From: Variibacter sp.
Lineage (GTDB): Bacteria > Pseudomonadota > Alphaproteobacteria > Rhizobiales > Xanthobacteraceae
Direction: 5' to 3'
NCBI GenBank assembly: GCA_019689555.1
Contig: JADGHE010000005.1
Coordinates: 1 to 64,000, forward strand
Length of the DNA: 64,000 nucleotides
Below the pieces are notes generated by a model, which was not told the origin of the DNA, ran no database searches, and was given only the letters and a program-made list of their open reading frames with translations. The translations under genes were made by a program, and so were the position numbers. Below, one piece after another: positions 16,594 to 25,736 of this stretch. Every line of letters begins with the position of its first letter. Within the stretch, counting starts at the first letter, position 1.

Positions 16594-17346
16594 ATGCCCT
16601 CGTTTCGTAACGGACCGGTCGAGATCGCCTATCTGGACGAAGGCGAAGGCGAGCCGATCCTGCTCATCCACGGTTTCGCCTCGACCAAGGAAGTGAACTG
16701 GGTCCAGCCCGGCTGGGTGGCGACGCTGACGCGCGCCGGCCGCCGCGTCATCGCCGTCGACAACCGCGGCCACGGAGCCTCCACGAAGCTCTACGATCCC
16801 GCGGAGTATCACACGATAAAGATGGCGGAGGACGCGCGCGCGCTGCTCGACCATCTCGGCATCGCCCGGGCCGATGTCATGGGCTATTCGATGGGGGCGC
16901 GCATCACCGCGTTCCTCGCCCTCGCCGAGCCTGCGCGCGTGCGCGCGGCGGTGATCGGCGGCCTCGGCATCCGTCTCGTCGACGGCGTGGGATTGCCGGA
17001 GGAGATCGCGTTCGCGCTCGAGGCGCCTTCGATGGCGGCCGTGCAGGACCCGCTTGGGCGCGTGTTTCGCACCTTCGCCGAGCAGAACAAGGGGGACCTG
17101 CGGGCGCTCGCGGCCTGCATTCGCGGCTCGCGCCAGGTACTCACCCCGGAGCAGGCGGCGGCCATCCGCGTGCCGGCGCTGATCGCGGTCGGCACGCGCG
17201 ACGACGTCGCGGGTTCGGCGCACGAGCTCGCCGCGCTCCTCCCGAATGCGCGGGCGCTCGACATCCCCCATCGCGACCACATGCGCGCCGTGGGCGACCG
17301 GGTCTTCAAGGAGGGGGTTCTCGCCTTCCTCCGGGAGCGTCCATGA
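16594..17346 (+). CDS. alpha/beta fold hydrolase
   Basis: A 250-residue alpha/beta hydrolase. LLIHGFAST gives the oxyanion loop near residue 23, the nucleophile elbow is GYSMGA (Ser about residue 98), the acidic residue is in VGTRDDVAG, and the final catalytic His is in PHRDHMRAVGD. Length and order are normal for a cytoplasmic esterase/lactonase-like enzyme of unknown substrate. The start at 16594 (MPSFRNGPVEIAY) was preferred because the 66 codons upstream in frame are Arg/Pro-rich without homology. It precedes cysE by 97 bp. Confidence 0.87.
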   Translation: MPSFRNGPVEIAYLDEGEGEPILLIHGFASTKEVNWVQPGWVATLTRAGRRVIAVDNRGHGASTKLYDPAEYHTIKMAEDARALLDHLGIARADVMGYSMGARITAFLALAEPARVRAAVIGGLGIRLVDGVGLPEEIAFALEAPSMAAVQDPLGRVFRTFAEQNKGDLRALAACIRGSRQVLTPEQAAAIRVPALIAVGTRDDVAGSAHELAALLPNARALDIPHRDHMRAVGDRVFKEGVLAFLRERP

Positions 17347-17443
17347 GGGGCCGTCGCGGCGGGGCGGGCGGCCATGACCGGGCGGCGCCGCGTGTGCTAG
17401 ACTGCGCCGCAACTGCGGTGGCGAACGACCGGAGAGTCTGACC

Positions 17444-18268
17444 ATGGCTCAGCATCAGACAGTGCTCAAACACGCGCTCGACACGGTCGATCCCGTTTGG
17501 GGGCGGATCCGAAAGGAGGCCGAGGAAGTTGTCCGCCGCGAGCCGGAACTTGCGAGCTTCATCTATGCGTGCATTTTGCACCACGACACGCTCGAAGCGG
17601 CGGTGGTGCATCGCATCGCCCAGCGGCTCGATCATGCGGACTTTCCGGGAGAACTGATCCGGCAGGCCTTTTCGGACGCGATCGAAGACGACCCGGCGAT
17701 CGGCGACGCCTTCCGCGCCGACATCGTCGCGACGGTGGACCGCGACCCGGCGGCGGATCGCCTGCTCGAACCGCTGCTCTATTTCAAGGGCTTCCACGCC
17801 ATCCAGACGCACCGGCTCGCGCACTGGCTGTGGGAGCAGGGGCGCAAGGACTTCGCCTATTACCTGCAGAGCCGGTCGTCGGCCGTGTTTCAGACCGACA
17901 TCCATCCCGCGGTGCGGATGGGCCGCGGTATCTTCCTCGACCATGCGACGGGGCTCGTCGTCGGCGAGACGGCGGTGATCGAGGACGACGTCTCCATGCT
18001 GCAGGACGTAACGCTCGGCGGCACCGGCAAGACCGACGGCGATCGCCACCCGAAGATCCGTCGCGGCGTCATGATCGGGGCCGGCGCCAAGATCCTCGGC
18101 AATATCGAGGTCGGGTGCTGCGCGCGCATCGCGGCGGGCTCCGTCGTGCTCAAGCCGGTTCCGCCCCAGACCACCGTGGCCGGAGTGCCCGCGAAGGTGG
18201 TGGGGACGGCCGGATGCCCCGAGCCCGCGCGCAGCATGAATCAGATGCTGCAGGACATCGGCGAGTGA
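17444..18268 (+). CDS. cysE: serine O-acetyltransferase
   Basis: Catalyses acetyl-CoA + L-serine to O-acetylserine, the first step of cysteine synthesis. 274 residues: an N-terminal helical SATase domain (to about residue 140) and a left-handed beta-helix of hexapeptide repeats with DHATGLVVGETAVIEDDV and GGTGK. The C-terminal tail, the site of cysteine feedback and cysteine-synthase docking, ends RSMNQMLQDIGE; the terminal Ile used for docking is near but not at the end. The next gene is a DUF3126 gene, the usual neighbour in Rhizobiales. Confidence 0.94.
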   Translation: MAQHQTVLKHALDTVDPVWGRIRKEAEEVVRREPELASFIYACILHHDTLEAAVVHRIAQRLDHADFPGELIRQAFSDAIEDDPAIGDAFRADIVATVDRDPAADRLLEPLLYFKGFHAIQTHRLAHWLWEQGRKDFAYYLQSRSSAVFQTDIHPAVRMGRGIFLDHATGLVVGETAVIEDDVSMLQDVTLGGTGKTDGDRHPKIRRGVMIGAGAKILGNIEVGCCARIAAGSVVLKPVPPQTTVAGVPAKVVGTAGCPEPARSMNQMLQDIGE

Positions 18269-18394
18269 CGCGGCTGCGGCCATGATGTAGGCAATGCCTC
18301 GCGGACCTGCGCCGCCGTCCGCGCGGGCGGGGGCGGGAGGAACGTGGCCCGAGCGGTCCTGGATTTGCGCCGCGTGACATGAGGGAGAACCGTT

Positions 18395-18604
18395 GTGGAC
18401 CTCGCCGAGATCAAAAAGCTCGACGCCTACCTGAAGCGACTGTTCGGCAATCCACGCATCCGCGTCGTACCGCGGCCAAAGAAGGACGATTCCGCCGAAG
18501 TTTACATCGGCGAGGAGTTCATCGGCGTGCTGTTCGTCGATGACGAGGACGGCGAGCGCTCGTACAATTTCGAAATGGCGATCCTCGGAAGCGACCTCGA
18601 ATAG
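18395..18604 (+). CDS. DUF3126 family protein
   Basis: A 69-residue acidic protein of unknown function with the signature NPRIRVVPRPKKDDSAEVYI and EEFIGVLFVDDEDGERSY. DUF3126 proteins are confined to Alphaproteobacteria and usually follow cysE, as here. Translation begins at GTG 18395 with AGGGAG upstream. Confidence 0.88.
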   Translation: MDLAEIKKLDAYLKRLFGNPRIRVVPRPKKDDSAEVYIGEEFIGVLFVDDEDGERSYNFEMAILGSDLE

Positions 18605-18643
18605 CGCGCCCCCGGAAGCCACCTCGAATGGAAGGCGCTGTCG

Positions 18644-19354
18644 TCAGTTCGCGACGGGCGCCTTGAGCCGGGCCAGCAGCCGGTCGGTGTTCTCTACGAG
18701 GGCCCGCCAATCCGGCAGCCACTCCCGCAGGAACCGCACGGTCACCTCGGCCTCCCCGACGTGACGTTCGAGCAGGCACGTCCCGGCCATCGGGCCGCTC
18801 GGGCGCGTGCAGCGCGCCGCGAATCGCTCCGCATTCTCCGGGTCGAAGAAGAGGTCCTCGCCCTGGTAGGGCGTGCCGTCGCGGAAGGACACGCCCGCAA
18901 GCCCCGCCGGCCCCGTGAAGGCCGCATCGCTCGTGTAGCGCGGATAGATCGTGCGGATGCGCTCCGAAAGCGGCAGGGTGCCCTGTGGGCCGGTGATGGT
19001 GATGAACAGCTGGTTCGGCTTGAGATCGTCCGAAAGCGGCGGTTTGGCGCCCGGCTGGGGAGGGCTCAAGTCCGGCCACTGGAACACGAGATCGAGCCGC
19101 GGCTGGGCGCCCGCGCTGCGCTGGGCGGCGGTGCGGATGGCCGCGGGCGGCACGTTGAAGATCACGCCGCCGACCTTGATCGGCAGCGAGGGGGCGTCCA
19201 TGGCGCGCGTCGGCGCGGGCCAGCGCGGCCACAGCACGAAGCCCACATAGCCGAGAGCGGCCAATCCCAGCGCCGCCAAGACCACCAACGTCACGGTGAG
19301 ACCGGCGGCGCTCTCGTTGCGGCGTGCGCGCACGGCGCTGTTGCTTCGTCTCAT
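18644..19354 (-). CDS. conserved membrane-anchored hypothetical protein
   Basis: A 236-residue protein with an N-terminal Arg-rich cytoplasmic end, one transmembrane helix (LTVTLVVLAALGLAALGYVGFVLW, split over the motif) at about residues 19-43 and a periplasmic C-terminal domain with two Cys (RCTRP and TCLLE) that could form a disulfide. I do not recognise a named family; such proteins occur as conserved hypotheticals in Rhizobiales. The gene is convergent with the DUF3126 gene, with a 39-bp gap. Confidence 0.7.
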   Translation of the reverse strand: MRRSNSAVRARRNESAAGLTVTLVVLAALGLAALGYVGFVLWPRWPAPTRAMDAPSLPIKVGGVIFNVPPAAIRTAAQRSAGAQPRLDLVFQWPDLSPPQPGAKPPLSDDLKPNQLFITITGPQGTLPLSERIRTIYPRYTSDAAFTGPAGLAGVSFRDGTPYQGEDLFFDPENAERFAARCTRPSGPMAGTCLLERHVGEAEVTVRFLREWLPDWRALVENTDRLLARLKAPVAN

Positions 19355-19444
19355 CGCAGGGTTGGGAGCAGTCGCGAATCGGGGGGGAGTATGTCAGGGA
19401 GACTGGGCCACGGCGCAAGCGGTGCCTGCCCGCCCCGCGGCGCG

Positions 19445-19459
19445 TTTACCGTGCATTAA
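19445..19459. promoter_or_regulatory. CtrA-like box TTTA-N7-TTAA
   Basis: TTTA, seven bases, TTAA: seven of eight consensus matches, 64 bp upstream of the start at 19524. Position supports control of that membrane-protein gene. Confidence 0.4.
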
Positions 19460-19523
19460 GGATCCGCTGGCGCTCGCCCCGGCCTTTCCGCCACGATCAG
19501 GGGCCTCCTCACGGGGACGCGGC

Positions 19524-19850
19524 ATGGCGCCGGAATCGTTGCAATGCTTCCTGTCGCTGGCGATCGGCTTTGCGGTCGCGGGCCTTCTCGCGAGCGGCTA
19601 TCAGGCGCTGACGCAGCGCCCCCTCAGCTTCTGGCTGATCACGCAGCGCGCGACCGCTGCGGCGCTCGCGGCCGTGCCGCTACTGGTGTTCGCCGCGCCG
19701 TTCCTCATCATGCGCAGCTCGCTCGCGAGAGGAAGGAAGCGGGGGGCGCCGCTGATTGCGATTGCGACTGCGCTTGCCGGGTTCTGGAGTTTGATGTCGG
19801 GGACGGTGGTGGCGGCCGGGTGGCTGGAGCTCGTGCGGCTGCTTGCTTGA
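19524..19850 (+). CDS. small conserved membrane protein
   Basis: A 108-residue hydrophobic protein with three probable membrane segments (FLSLAIGFAVAGLLASGY; AALAAVPLLVFAAPFLIM; LIAIATALAGFWSLMSGTVV, each shortened here). It resembles conserved small membrane proteins of Rhizobiales without known function. The start ATG 19524 follows GGGGAC. A CtrA-like box lies directly upstream, which hints at cell-cycle control. Confidence 0.65.
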   Translation: MAPESLQCFLSLAIGFAVAGLLASGYQALTQRPLSFWLITQRATAAALAAVPLLVFAAPFLIMRSSLARGRKRGAPLIAIATALAGFWSLMSGTVVAAGWLELVRLLA

Positions 19851-20004
19851 GCCGCACGGGCTCCGGCCGGATCTCGATTGGCGCGAGCCGCTGCAGGGGT
19901 GCGCCGATTCAGGCGGCGCCGGAGCCGTCGGCCGCGCCGCCCGGCCTCGCCAAGCGCGCCCGCTCGTGGCATAGGTCGCCGCTCCCCAACAGCGAGGAGA
20001 GGTC

Positions 20005-20535
20005 ATGGCGATCTACGAACTCGACGGCCAGGCGCCCGAACTGCCAGGCGACGGACGCTACTTCATCGCCGAGAACGCGGCGGTGATCGGGCGGGTGCGG
20101 CTGAAGGCGGAGGCCAGCGTCTGGTTCGGCAGCGTGCTGCGCGGCGACAACGAGTGGATCGAAATCGGGGAAGGCTCGAACATTCAGGACGGGTGCGTCC
20201 TGCACACGGACATGGGGTTTCCGCTCACCGTGGGCGCGCGCTGCACCATCGGCCACAACGTCATCCTGCACGGATGCACGATCGCCGACGACAGCCTGAT
20301 CGGCATGGGCGCGATCGTGCTCAACGGCGCGCGCATCGGCAAGAACTCGATCGTCGGCGCCGGCGCGCTCGTGACCGAAGGCAAGGAATTTCCGGACGGA
20401 AGCCTGATCGTCGGCGCGCCCGCGCGCGTCGTGCGCCCGCTCGATCAGCGCGCCTTCGCCATGATCGCCCAGGGCTTCCAGATCTACGTCGCCAACGCGA
20501 AACGCTACGCCGCCGGCCTCAAGCGCATCGGCTAA
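20005..20535 (+). CDS. gamma-carbonic anhydrase family protein
   Basis: A 176-residue left-handed beta-helix protein. Three His residues of the metal site are visible in CVLHTDMGF and [11 protein letters not shown], with the usual Arg/Asp/Asn pattern ([11 protein letters not shown]). The family (YrdA/PaaY-like) contains metal-binding trimers, some with carbonic anhydrase activity; many members have no proven activity. ATG 20005 follows GAGGAG. The gene stands alone, with a terminator hairpin from the opposite gene downstream. Confidence 0.9.
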   Translation: MAIYELDGQAPELPGDGRYFIAENAAVIGRVRLKAEASVWFGSVLRGDNEWIEIGEGSNIQDGCVLHTDMGFPLTVGARCTIGHNVILHGCTIADDSLIGMGAIVLNGARIGKNSIVGAGALVTEGKEFPDGSLIVGAPARVVRPLDQRAFAMIAQGFQIYVANAKRYAAGLKRIG

Positions 20536-20631
20536 GCGCGCCTGCGCGCCGACCTTGAACGTGTGTTCGGTGGCGAAACGCCGGGCGCTCGCAGGCGCAA
20601 CGGCGCGGCGCCGACACAGGAAGGTCTTGCC

Positions 20632-20670
20632 AAAAAAGCGTGCGGCCGGCCTTGGGGGGAGGCCGGCCGC
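20632..20670 (-). terminator. Rho-independent terminator of the BTLCP gene
   Basis: GCGGCCGGCCT (20642-20652) pairs with AGGCCGGCCGC (20660-20670) around a seven-base loop. Read on the minus strand, the 11-bp stem is followed after four bases by six T (A run at 20632-20637). It lies just beyond the minus-strand gene ending at 20734. Confidence 0.8.
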
Positions 20671-20733
20671 TCACGAACCCGGTCGGGGGACGGGAAGGGG
20701 CAGGGACTGACCGGGTGCGCGTAACTCCTGGCG

Positions 20734-21351
20734 CTAACGGGAGGTTGCGGTCGCAACCGCCGGCCGCGCGTCGCCGAGCGAGACCCACACGTTGGGATCG
20801 TTCTGCGACTGCCGCTTGACGAAACGATAGGGCGTCTCCGACCAGAGCCTGATCTCGGACTCCTGATTGTCGAGGATGAAATCGCCCTTGTCGGTCCGCA
20901 CGGTCAGCACCGCATGGCCGTCGCCCTTCTGGTCCCGCACGACCGTGATGAGCAGCGCGCTCCGCGGCCAGCCGGCCTCGGTCAGCAGCTGCCGCTTGAG
21001 AAGCACATAGTCTTCACAGTCGCCGTAGCCGTCGTCAGGAAACGACCACTTCTCGACGACTCCGTAGTGTTCGAGATCGGTCATGGGCCTCACGCTGTCG
21101 TTGACGAGCTTGTTGATGCGCACAAGCTCGCGCCAGCTGCGACCGTCCTCCGCGACGTCGCTTCCCGGCGCCGGGTCCGGCGCGCATTCGCCGGGGTTCT
21201 CGGCGCAAAACTCGACCCAGCCCACCGGCGGACGAGTCACCTGACGTTCCGCAGCGAACAGGACGCGCTCCGCGCAAAGGGCCGGCGCGGTGCCGGCGGC
21301 CGCGAACGCAACGAGCCCAAACGCAAGTATTTTATCGACAAACCGATACAT
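20734..21351 (-). CDS. bacterial transglutaminase-like cysteine peptidase (BTLCP), secreted
   Basis: About 205 residues: signal peptide (ILAFGLVAFAAAGTAPALCA) and a BTLCP domain (PF06035) with catalytic Cys in YGDCEDYVLLKR, His in GDGHAVLTV and Asp in FILDNQ. The two Cys of FCAENPGEC are also typical. Related LapG proteases cleave surface adhesins under c-di-GMP control; many alphaproteobacterial members lack known targets, and no LapD or adhesin gene is next to it. The start at 21351 has GGGGG five bases away; ATG 21363 is an alternative. A strong terminator follows. Confidence 0.87.
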   Translation of the reverse strand: MYRFVDKILAFGLVAFAAAGTAPALCAERVLFAAERQVTRPPVGWVEFCAENPGECAPDPAPGSDVAEDGRSWRELVRINKLVNDSVRPMTDLEHYGVVEKWSFPDDGYGDCEDYVLLKRQLLTEAGWPRSALLITVVRDQKGDGHAVLTVRTDKGDFILDNQESEIRLWSETPYRFVKRQSQNDPNVWVSLGDARPAVATATSR

Positions 21352-21639
21352 ACGTGCCCCCATTCCCGTCGTGGGGGACGTATCTCATAGACATTTTTCT
21401 TCCACGCTAAGTTGTGAAGCAGCATTGTCCGACAAGTATAGTCGATGTTTACGCGAATTCTCGGAGAATTTGCCTAAAATTCGAACGATCGGCGCGCGCG
21501 TCCTGGCTGCGCGCGCCGCGGCAGGTGGCAAGGCGGGTGCGTGGCGACGGAGGCGCCGCGGCTCGTTTCGGGCCCTCTCTGCCGGGTCTGTCGAGGTGGA
21601 GCGCGGGTCTTGTCCCGCGCGGCGCGGCTGCCGGCGCGT

Positions 21640-22257
21640 TCAGCGGCCGGTCACGTTCTCTTCGAGAAAATCCGGGTGCAGGAGGCGGGTGAACTCGACC
21701 GCAAAGCCGTCCTCCCGGTGGCGAATGACGCGCGCCTGCGTGCGGCCGAGCGTGATCAGCGCGCCGACCGGGGGTTTGGTGTCGCAGGCGACGGCCGCGC
21801 CCGAGAGCGACATGTCGAGAATCAGACACGGGATGGTCGCGCCGTTCGCGAGGGTCATCGTGGACCTCGCGTTGCGGGGCACCACGCGCTCGTGGCGGCG
21901 GTCCTCCGGCAATCCCAAAATGTCCCGGTTGGCGAGCCAGGTGAGCTGCGCCGCGAGCTTGTCGCGCTTGCGCGGCGTCGCGGCGATCGTCATCGCGAAA
22001 CCGTTCGGAAACGCGCGCGCGACGACACCTTCGAGGCGCCCGATGTGATCGATATAGGCGATGACCCGCTCACCGGGGCGGCCGCTCACCGGAGCGATCA
22101 AGGCCATGCCGCCGGGCGACATGTCCGTCACCTGGCAGGGGAACTCGCGGCGATCCGACAGCATGAAGCGGCCGAGCAGGTTCACTCGGACGCGCTGAAA
22201 GCGCCGGCGCTCTTCGCTGAGCGTCGGTGCAATCGCTGTTCTTTGCGGGACCGACAT
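21640..22257 (-). CDS. tandem PilZ domain protein
   Basis: A 205-residue protein with two PilZ-type modules. The first has RRRFQRVRVN and DMSPGGMAL; the second has RRHERVVPRN and DMSLSGAAV. Both keep the RxxxR and D/NxSxxG signatures that bind c-di-GMP, so two ligand sites are possible. No output domain is attached, suggesting an adaptor that passes the c-di-GMP signal to a partner. A CtrA-like box lies 60 bp upstream of its start. Confidence 0.87.
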   Translation of the reverse strand: MSVPQRTAIAPTLSEERRRFQRVRVNLLGRFMLSDRREFPCQVTDMSPGGMALIAPVSGRPGERVIAYIDHIGRLEGVVARAFPNGFAMTIAATPRKRDKLAAQLTWLANRDILGLPEDRRHERVVPRNARSTMTLANGATIPCLILDMSLSGAAVACDTKPPVGALITLGRTQARVIRHREDGFAVEFTRLLHPDFLEENVTGR

Positions 22258-22316
22258 TTCTCCGGTTGGCCTTCCGCGACCGCATGCGGGGGTCCCGTAA
22301 GACTAGGCGGGCACGG

Positions 22317-22331
22317 TTAAGGGGTTGTTAT
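22317..22331. promoter_or_regulatory. CtrA-like box TTAA-N7-TTAT
   Basis: TTAA, seven bases, TTAT: seven of eight matches, between the PilZ gene start (22257) and the end of the PAS gene (22348). It would serve the PilZ gene. Confidence 0.35.
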
Positions 22332-22347
22332 GCCAACCGTCGCAAAT

Positions 22348-22929
22348 TCACCGCTGCCCTCCGTCATAAACGACGAGGCCGCGCCGGACCCGGGCTTCGC
22401 CGAGCGGAAGGGCGAGCGTGGGCGGCGCTGCCACGATCCGCATGCCCACATAGCGGTAGTCGCCGATGGCGAGCGGCCCGATCGGCTGGGTCCCGAACCA
22501 ATACGGCACGCTCAGCGGCGCGAGCGAGCCGATCAGGCGCGTGTGCGTGCGGCCCCAATGCTGCAGCGGCAGCAGCAGGAGCTCGAGGTCGATCGAGGAA
22601 CCGTCGGCCGTCTTCCCCGAAGCGCCGGCGACGATGCCGATCGATTCGTCGGCGATGAGGTCGATGAGACGCAGCAGCTCCGCCCGCTGGGCCTCCTGCC
22701 ACAGCGCCATGAACGGCCGATCCTTGAGCTCGGCGCCCACGAGCGCGCAGACGCGCGTTCCGGCCAGGCGAAACGGATGGCCGCGCGACCGATTGAACGC
22801 GAGAATGAAGATGTCGCCGAGACCTGTCCGAATGGCGCCGGGATCGATGGCGCTGCGCTCGGGCAACGCCTTCCTGCCCCGCTTCTCCTCCCAGTGGGCG
22901 AACAAGATCTGGCTCGAACGGTGCTTCAT
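22348..22929 (-). CDS. PAS domain-containing protein (PF07310 type)
   Basis: A 193-residue protein of the alphaproteobacterial single-PAS family PF07310. It includes the phrase HPFRLAGTRVCALVGAELKDRPF and an acidic helix, LRLIDLIADES. No kinase or output domain is present. Members are often regulatory and sit in cell-cycle or stress loci. It is upstream of the PilZ gene on the same strand; a perfect CtrA box lies 136 bp upstream of its start. Confidence 0.82.
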   Translation of the reverse strand: MKHRSSQILFAHWEEKRGRKALPERSAIDPGAIRTGLGDIFILAFNRSRGHPFRLAGTRVCALVGAELKDRPFMALWQEAQRAELLRLIDLIADESIGIVAGASGKTADGSSIDLELLLLPLQHWGRTHTRLIGSLAPLSVPYWFGTQPIGPLAIGDYRYVGMRIVAAPPTLALPLGEARVRRGLVVYDGGQR

Positions 22930-23064
22930 CGGATCCCCGTTGCAGCGCGCTCCGGACCGTCGTCCCGCTTCGGGACGGAGCCGAAAGCGCCGCCGCCAGA
23001 GGAGCTGACGCCATGCCGAATGGCACCGATGCGAGGGCCGTTCACCGTCAACCTTTTGCCAAGG

Positions 23065-23079
23065 TTAACGAATCGTTAA
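23065..23079. promoter_or_regulatory. perfect CtrA box TTAA-N7-TTAA
   Basis: TTAA-CGAATCG-TTAA, an exact consensus site in the divergent region between the PAS gene (minus) and the rhomboid gene (plus). It could regulate either or both. Confidence 0.6.
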
Positions 23080-23236
23080 AATTCACAGCGAACCTGCGTA
23101 ATGAACTGAGGCCGCGGCTCCCCGCCGTCGGTCCGGGGAATGGGCACACGATCGGCTTGCCGCGCGGCGCGCCTGCGCCTATGTGAACCCTCCACACGCC
23201 TGTCCGGGTGCCCATTTGGCCTCTTCCCGCGAGCCG

Positions 23237-23983
23237 ATGTTCAATGTTCCGCCCGTCGTCGCCGCGACGATTGGGGCGCTTGGACTCGTGCATCTCGTGC
23301 GCGCCCTGCTGCTCGGCCCCCGCGCCGACATTCAGTTCCTCCTGCTCTTCGCCTTCATTCCCGCGCGTTACGATCCGAGCCAGCTCACGCAGGGTCTGGT
23401 GCCCGGCGGCTGGGGCGCCGACATCTGGACTTTCTTCACCTATGCGCTGATCCACGGCGACCTGACCCATCTCAGCCTCAATGCCGTGTGGCTGCTCGCC
23501 TTCGGCAGCGCGGTGGCGCGACGGTTCGGCGCGTGGCGCTTTCTCGCCTTCTTCGCCATCACGGCGGCGGCCGGAGCCGGGGCCCACCTGCTCACCCACA
23601 TGGGGGAATTCTGGCCGATGGTCGGTGCCTCCGCCGCGATCTCGGGCTTCATGGCGGCGGCGATCCGCTTCATCTTCCAGGCGGGAGGGCCGCTCGGTGC
23701 TCTGCGCGGCGACCGGGAGGGCTCCTATTCGCAGCCGGCCGCGCCGCTGAGCGTCACGTTGCGCGACGGGCGGGTGCTGGCGTTCCTCGCCGTGTGGTTC
23801 GGACTGAACATGCTCTTCGGCCTCGGCTCGATCTCGCTCTCCGACGGCGAGCTGAGCATCGCCTGGGAAGCCCATATCGGCGGGTTTCTCGCGGGCCTTT
23901 TGCTGTTTCCGTGGTTCGATCCGGTCGCCGGACACACCGGCGCGCGCCAGGATGATGCCGGGGCGGAGGCGGCGCCCCGCTGA
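23237..23983 (+). CDS. rhomboid family intramembrane serine protease
   Basis: About 248 residues with six or more hydrophobic segments. The rhomboid features are HGDLTHLSLNAVWLLAFG, the catalytic Ser in GASAAISGF and the catalytic His in the last helix, EAHIGGFLAGLL. It cleaves membrane proteins within the bilayer; substrates are unknown. ATG 23237 (MFNVPPVVAATIG) fits the first helix; GTG 23183 would add 18 residues without a clear signal. The Ala in place of Gly in GxSG (GAS-A) is a mild deviation. Confidence 0.87.
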   Translation: MFNVPPVVAATIGALGLVHLVRALLLGPRADIQFLLLFAFIPARYDPSQLTQGLVPGGWGADIWTFFTYALIHGDLTHLSLNAVWLLAFGSAVARRFGAWRFLAFFAITAAAGAGAHLLTHMGEFWPMVGASAAISGFMAAAIRFIFQAGGPLGALRGDREGSYSQPAAPLSVTLRDGRVLAFLAVWFGLNMLFGLGSISLSDGELSIAWEAHIGGFLAGLLLFPWFDPVAGHTGARQDDAGAEAAPR

Positions 23984-24170
23984 ACGGGTGCGGCGGACGC
24001 AGACCTTGCGATCGCCACACGGGCGTCCAATGATTCAATGGCGGCTGTTTGCAGGGGCGGCCACGGAGGCCGGTGCGTCGGGGGGGCGGGCGCGCGGCTG
24101 ACGACAGCCGATTCGCGCGGATACCGGCGCGCCGCGAACGAGCGCCGCAGCCGCGAACGGAGGGAAGCCT

Positions 24171-24602
24171 ATGACCGTCAAAGCGATCCTGAAGACGAAG
24201 GGTCATTCGGTCCACACCATTCCGCCGACGGCGACATTGGCCGAGGCCGCGAAAGTGCTCACCGAGCGCCGCATCGGCGCCGTCGTGGTGACCGACGCCG
24301 ACGGGGCCGTCGTCGGCATGCTCTCCGAGCGCGACATCGTGCGCACGCTGGCCGCACGCGGAGCGGACGCGCTGCACATCCCCGTCGAAGAGGCGATGAC
24401 GCGCCGCGTCGTGACTTGTCGAGAAACCGACACCGTCGGCGATCTGATGGAACGCATGACCAACGGCAAGTTCCGTCACGTGCCGGTGGTCGAGAACGAT
24501 CGGCTGATCGGCATCGTGTCGATCGGCGACGTCGTGAAATATCGGCTCAACGAGATCGAAGCCGAATCGAACGCGCTGCGCGAATACATCCTTTCCGCCT
24601 GA
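24171..24602 (+). CDS. CBS domain-containing protein
   Basis: A 143-residue protein made of a CBS pair. The first repeat runs from HTIPPTATLAEAAKVL to GMLSERDIVRTL; the second from VVTCRETDTVGDLMERM to GIVSIGDVVKYRL. CBS pairs bind adenosyl ligands and act as energy sensors. It ends in a charged helix. ATG 24171 has GGAGGGAAG upstream. The gene is convergent with the patatin gene (35-bp gap). Confidence 0.93.
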   Translation: MTVKAILKTKGHSVHTIPPTATLAEAAKVLTERRIGAVVVTDADGAVVGMLSERDIVRTLAARGADALHIPVEEAMTRRVVTCRETDTVGDLMERMTNGKFRHVPVVENDRLIGIVSIGDVVKYRLNEIEAESNALREYILSA

Positions 24603-24637
24603 GCGCCCCTTCGGCGTTCGGCGAAAGAAGCGACCGC

Positions 24638-25636
24638 TCAGGACAGCGCCGCGAGAGCCTCCTCGATCGGCTGAAGGTGCCGATCAGCCGCTTCCGCGCC
24701 GATATCGATCGCCTCGGCCGCGCGATGGAAGTCGAACAGGCCGATGCGCCCGAGCGGCGGGTTGATCATGATGTCGGGCGGATCGCCCGCGAGCCGCGAG
24801 CGGGTGATGCGGTCCTGCATGATGTTGAAGGCTTCCATCATGACGGTGGAGATGCCCGGCCGATCGGCGGTGCCGATGAGCTGGCGCTTCACGAGGCTCG
24901 CCGCGCCGGACACGCTGTTCACCCCGTGACGGCTGCGCAGCGTGGCGAGCCAGGCCTCGTCGTCGTCCTCCGGGCCGTGGCTCGCGATGGTCGTGCCGCG
25001 GCCGAACAGGTCGGCATTGAGGTTGACGGCGATGACCAGCCGCGCCCCGAGTGCGCGCGCCGCCGAGACCGGCACGGGATTGACCAGCGCGCCGTCGACG
25101 AGCCAGCGGTGCCCGATCAAGACCGGCGTAAAGATCCCGGGCAGCGCATAGGCCGCGCGCAGGGCATCGACCAGGCGGCCGCGCGTGAGCCATATCTCGT
25201 GGCCCGTGCCGATCTCGGTCGCGATCGCGGCGTAGCGGACGGGAAGCTCGTCGATCCTGACCTCTCCGAGCTGCGCGCCGAGCCGCTCGGCCAACCGGTC
25301 GCCACGAATGAGCCCCGAGCCCGACAGGCTGAAATCGAGATAGCCGAAGACGTTGCGGCGCGTGAGCCCGCGCGCCCATTGCTCGAAGGCGTCGAGATGC
25401 CCGGTCGCATAGAGAGCGCCGGCGACGGCGCCGATGGACGTTCCCGCGATGACGTCGGGCACGAAACCCTTGGCGATGAGCCGGCGCAGAATGCCGATAT
25501 GGGCAAATCCGCGCGCCGCTCCGCCGCCCAGCGCGAGGCCGATGGCGGGGCGCCGCGCCGACGGGGCTTCGGCAGGCCCGTCGGCCGCGGCGGCGCGATC
25601 GTCATTTCTGCCGCGGCCCAACAGGAAGTCGAACAC
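24638..25636 (-). CDS. patatin-like phospholipase
   Basis: A 332-residue patatin/RssA-like protein. The oxyanion loop LGGGAARGFAHIGILRRL begins near residue 36, the nucleophile is GTSIGA (Ser about residue 66), and the catalytic Asp is in DGALVNPVP. There is no signal peptide, so it should be an inner-face lipid acyl hydrolase. The C-terminal 90 residues are the extension seen in alphaproteobacterial members. It is transcribed toward the CBS gene. Confidence 0.9.
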   Translation of the reverse strand: MFDFLLGRGRNDDRAAAADGPAEAPSARRPAIGLALGGGAARGFAHIGILRRLIAKGFVPDVIAGTSIGAVAGALYATGHLDAFEQWARGLTRRNVFGYLDFSLSGSGLIRGDRLAERLGAQLGEVRIDELPVRYAAIATEIGTGHEIWLTRGRLVDALRAAYALPGIFTPVLIGHRWLVDGALVNPVPVSAARALGARLVIAVNLNADLFGRGTTIASHGPEDDDEAWLATLRSRHGVNSVSGAASLVKRQLIGTADRPGISTVMMEAFNIMQDRITRSRLAGDPPDIMINPPLGRIGLFDFHRAAEAIDIGAEAADRHLQPIEEALAALS

Positions 25637-25736
25637 CTCGGGTCCTCCGCTGATTGCCGTACCGGATGGCCGACCTCACCGTGAAAGGTGGAAAGGCTCG
25701 ATCTTCGGGCGCGACTATGGCGCGCCGAGCGCGGCA

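Noticed and set aside
13651-17445. Very long open minus-strand frame spanning several genes
   Set aside because: It covers the antisense of an alpha/beta hydrolase and other well-supported genes. Only its last 339 codons show homology (MetE-like).
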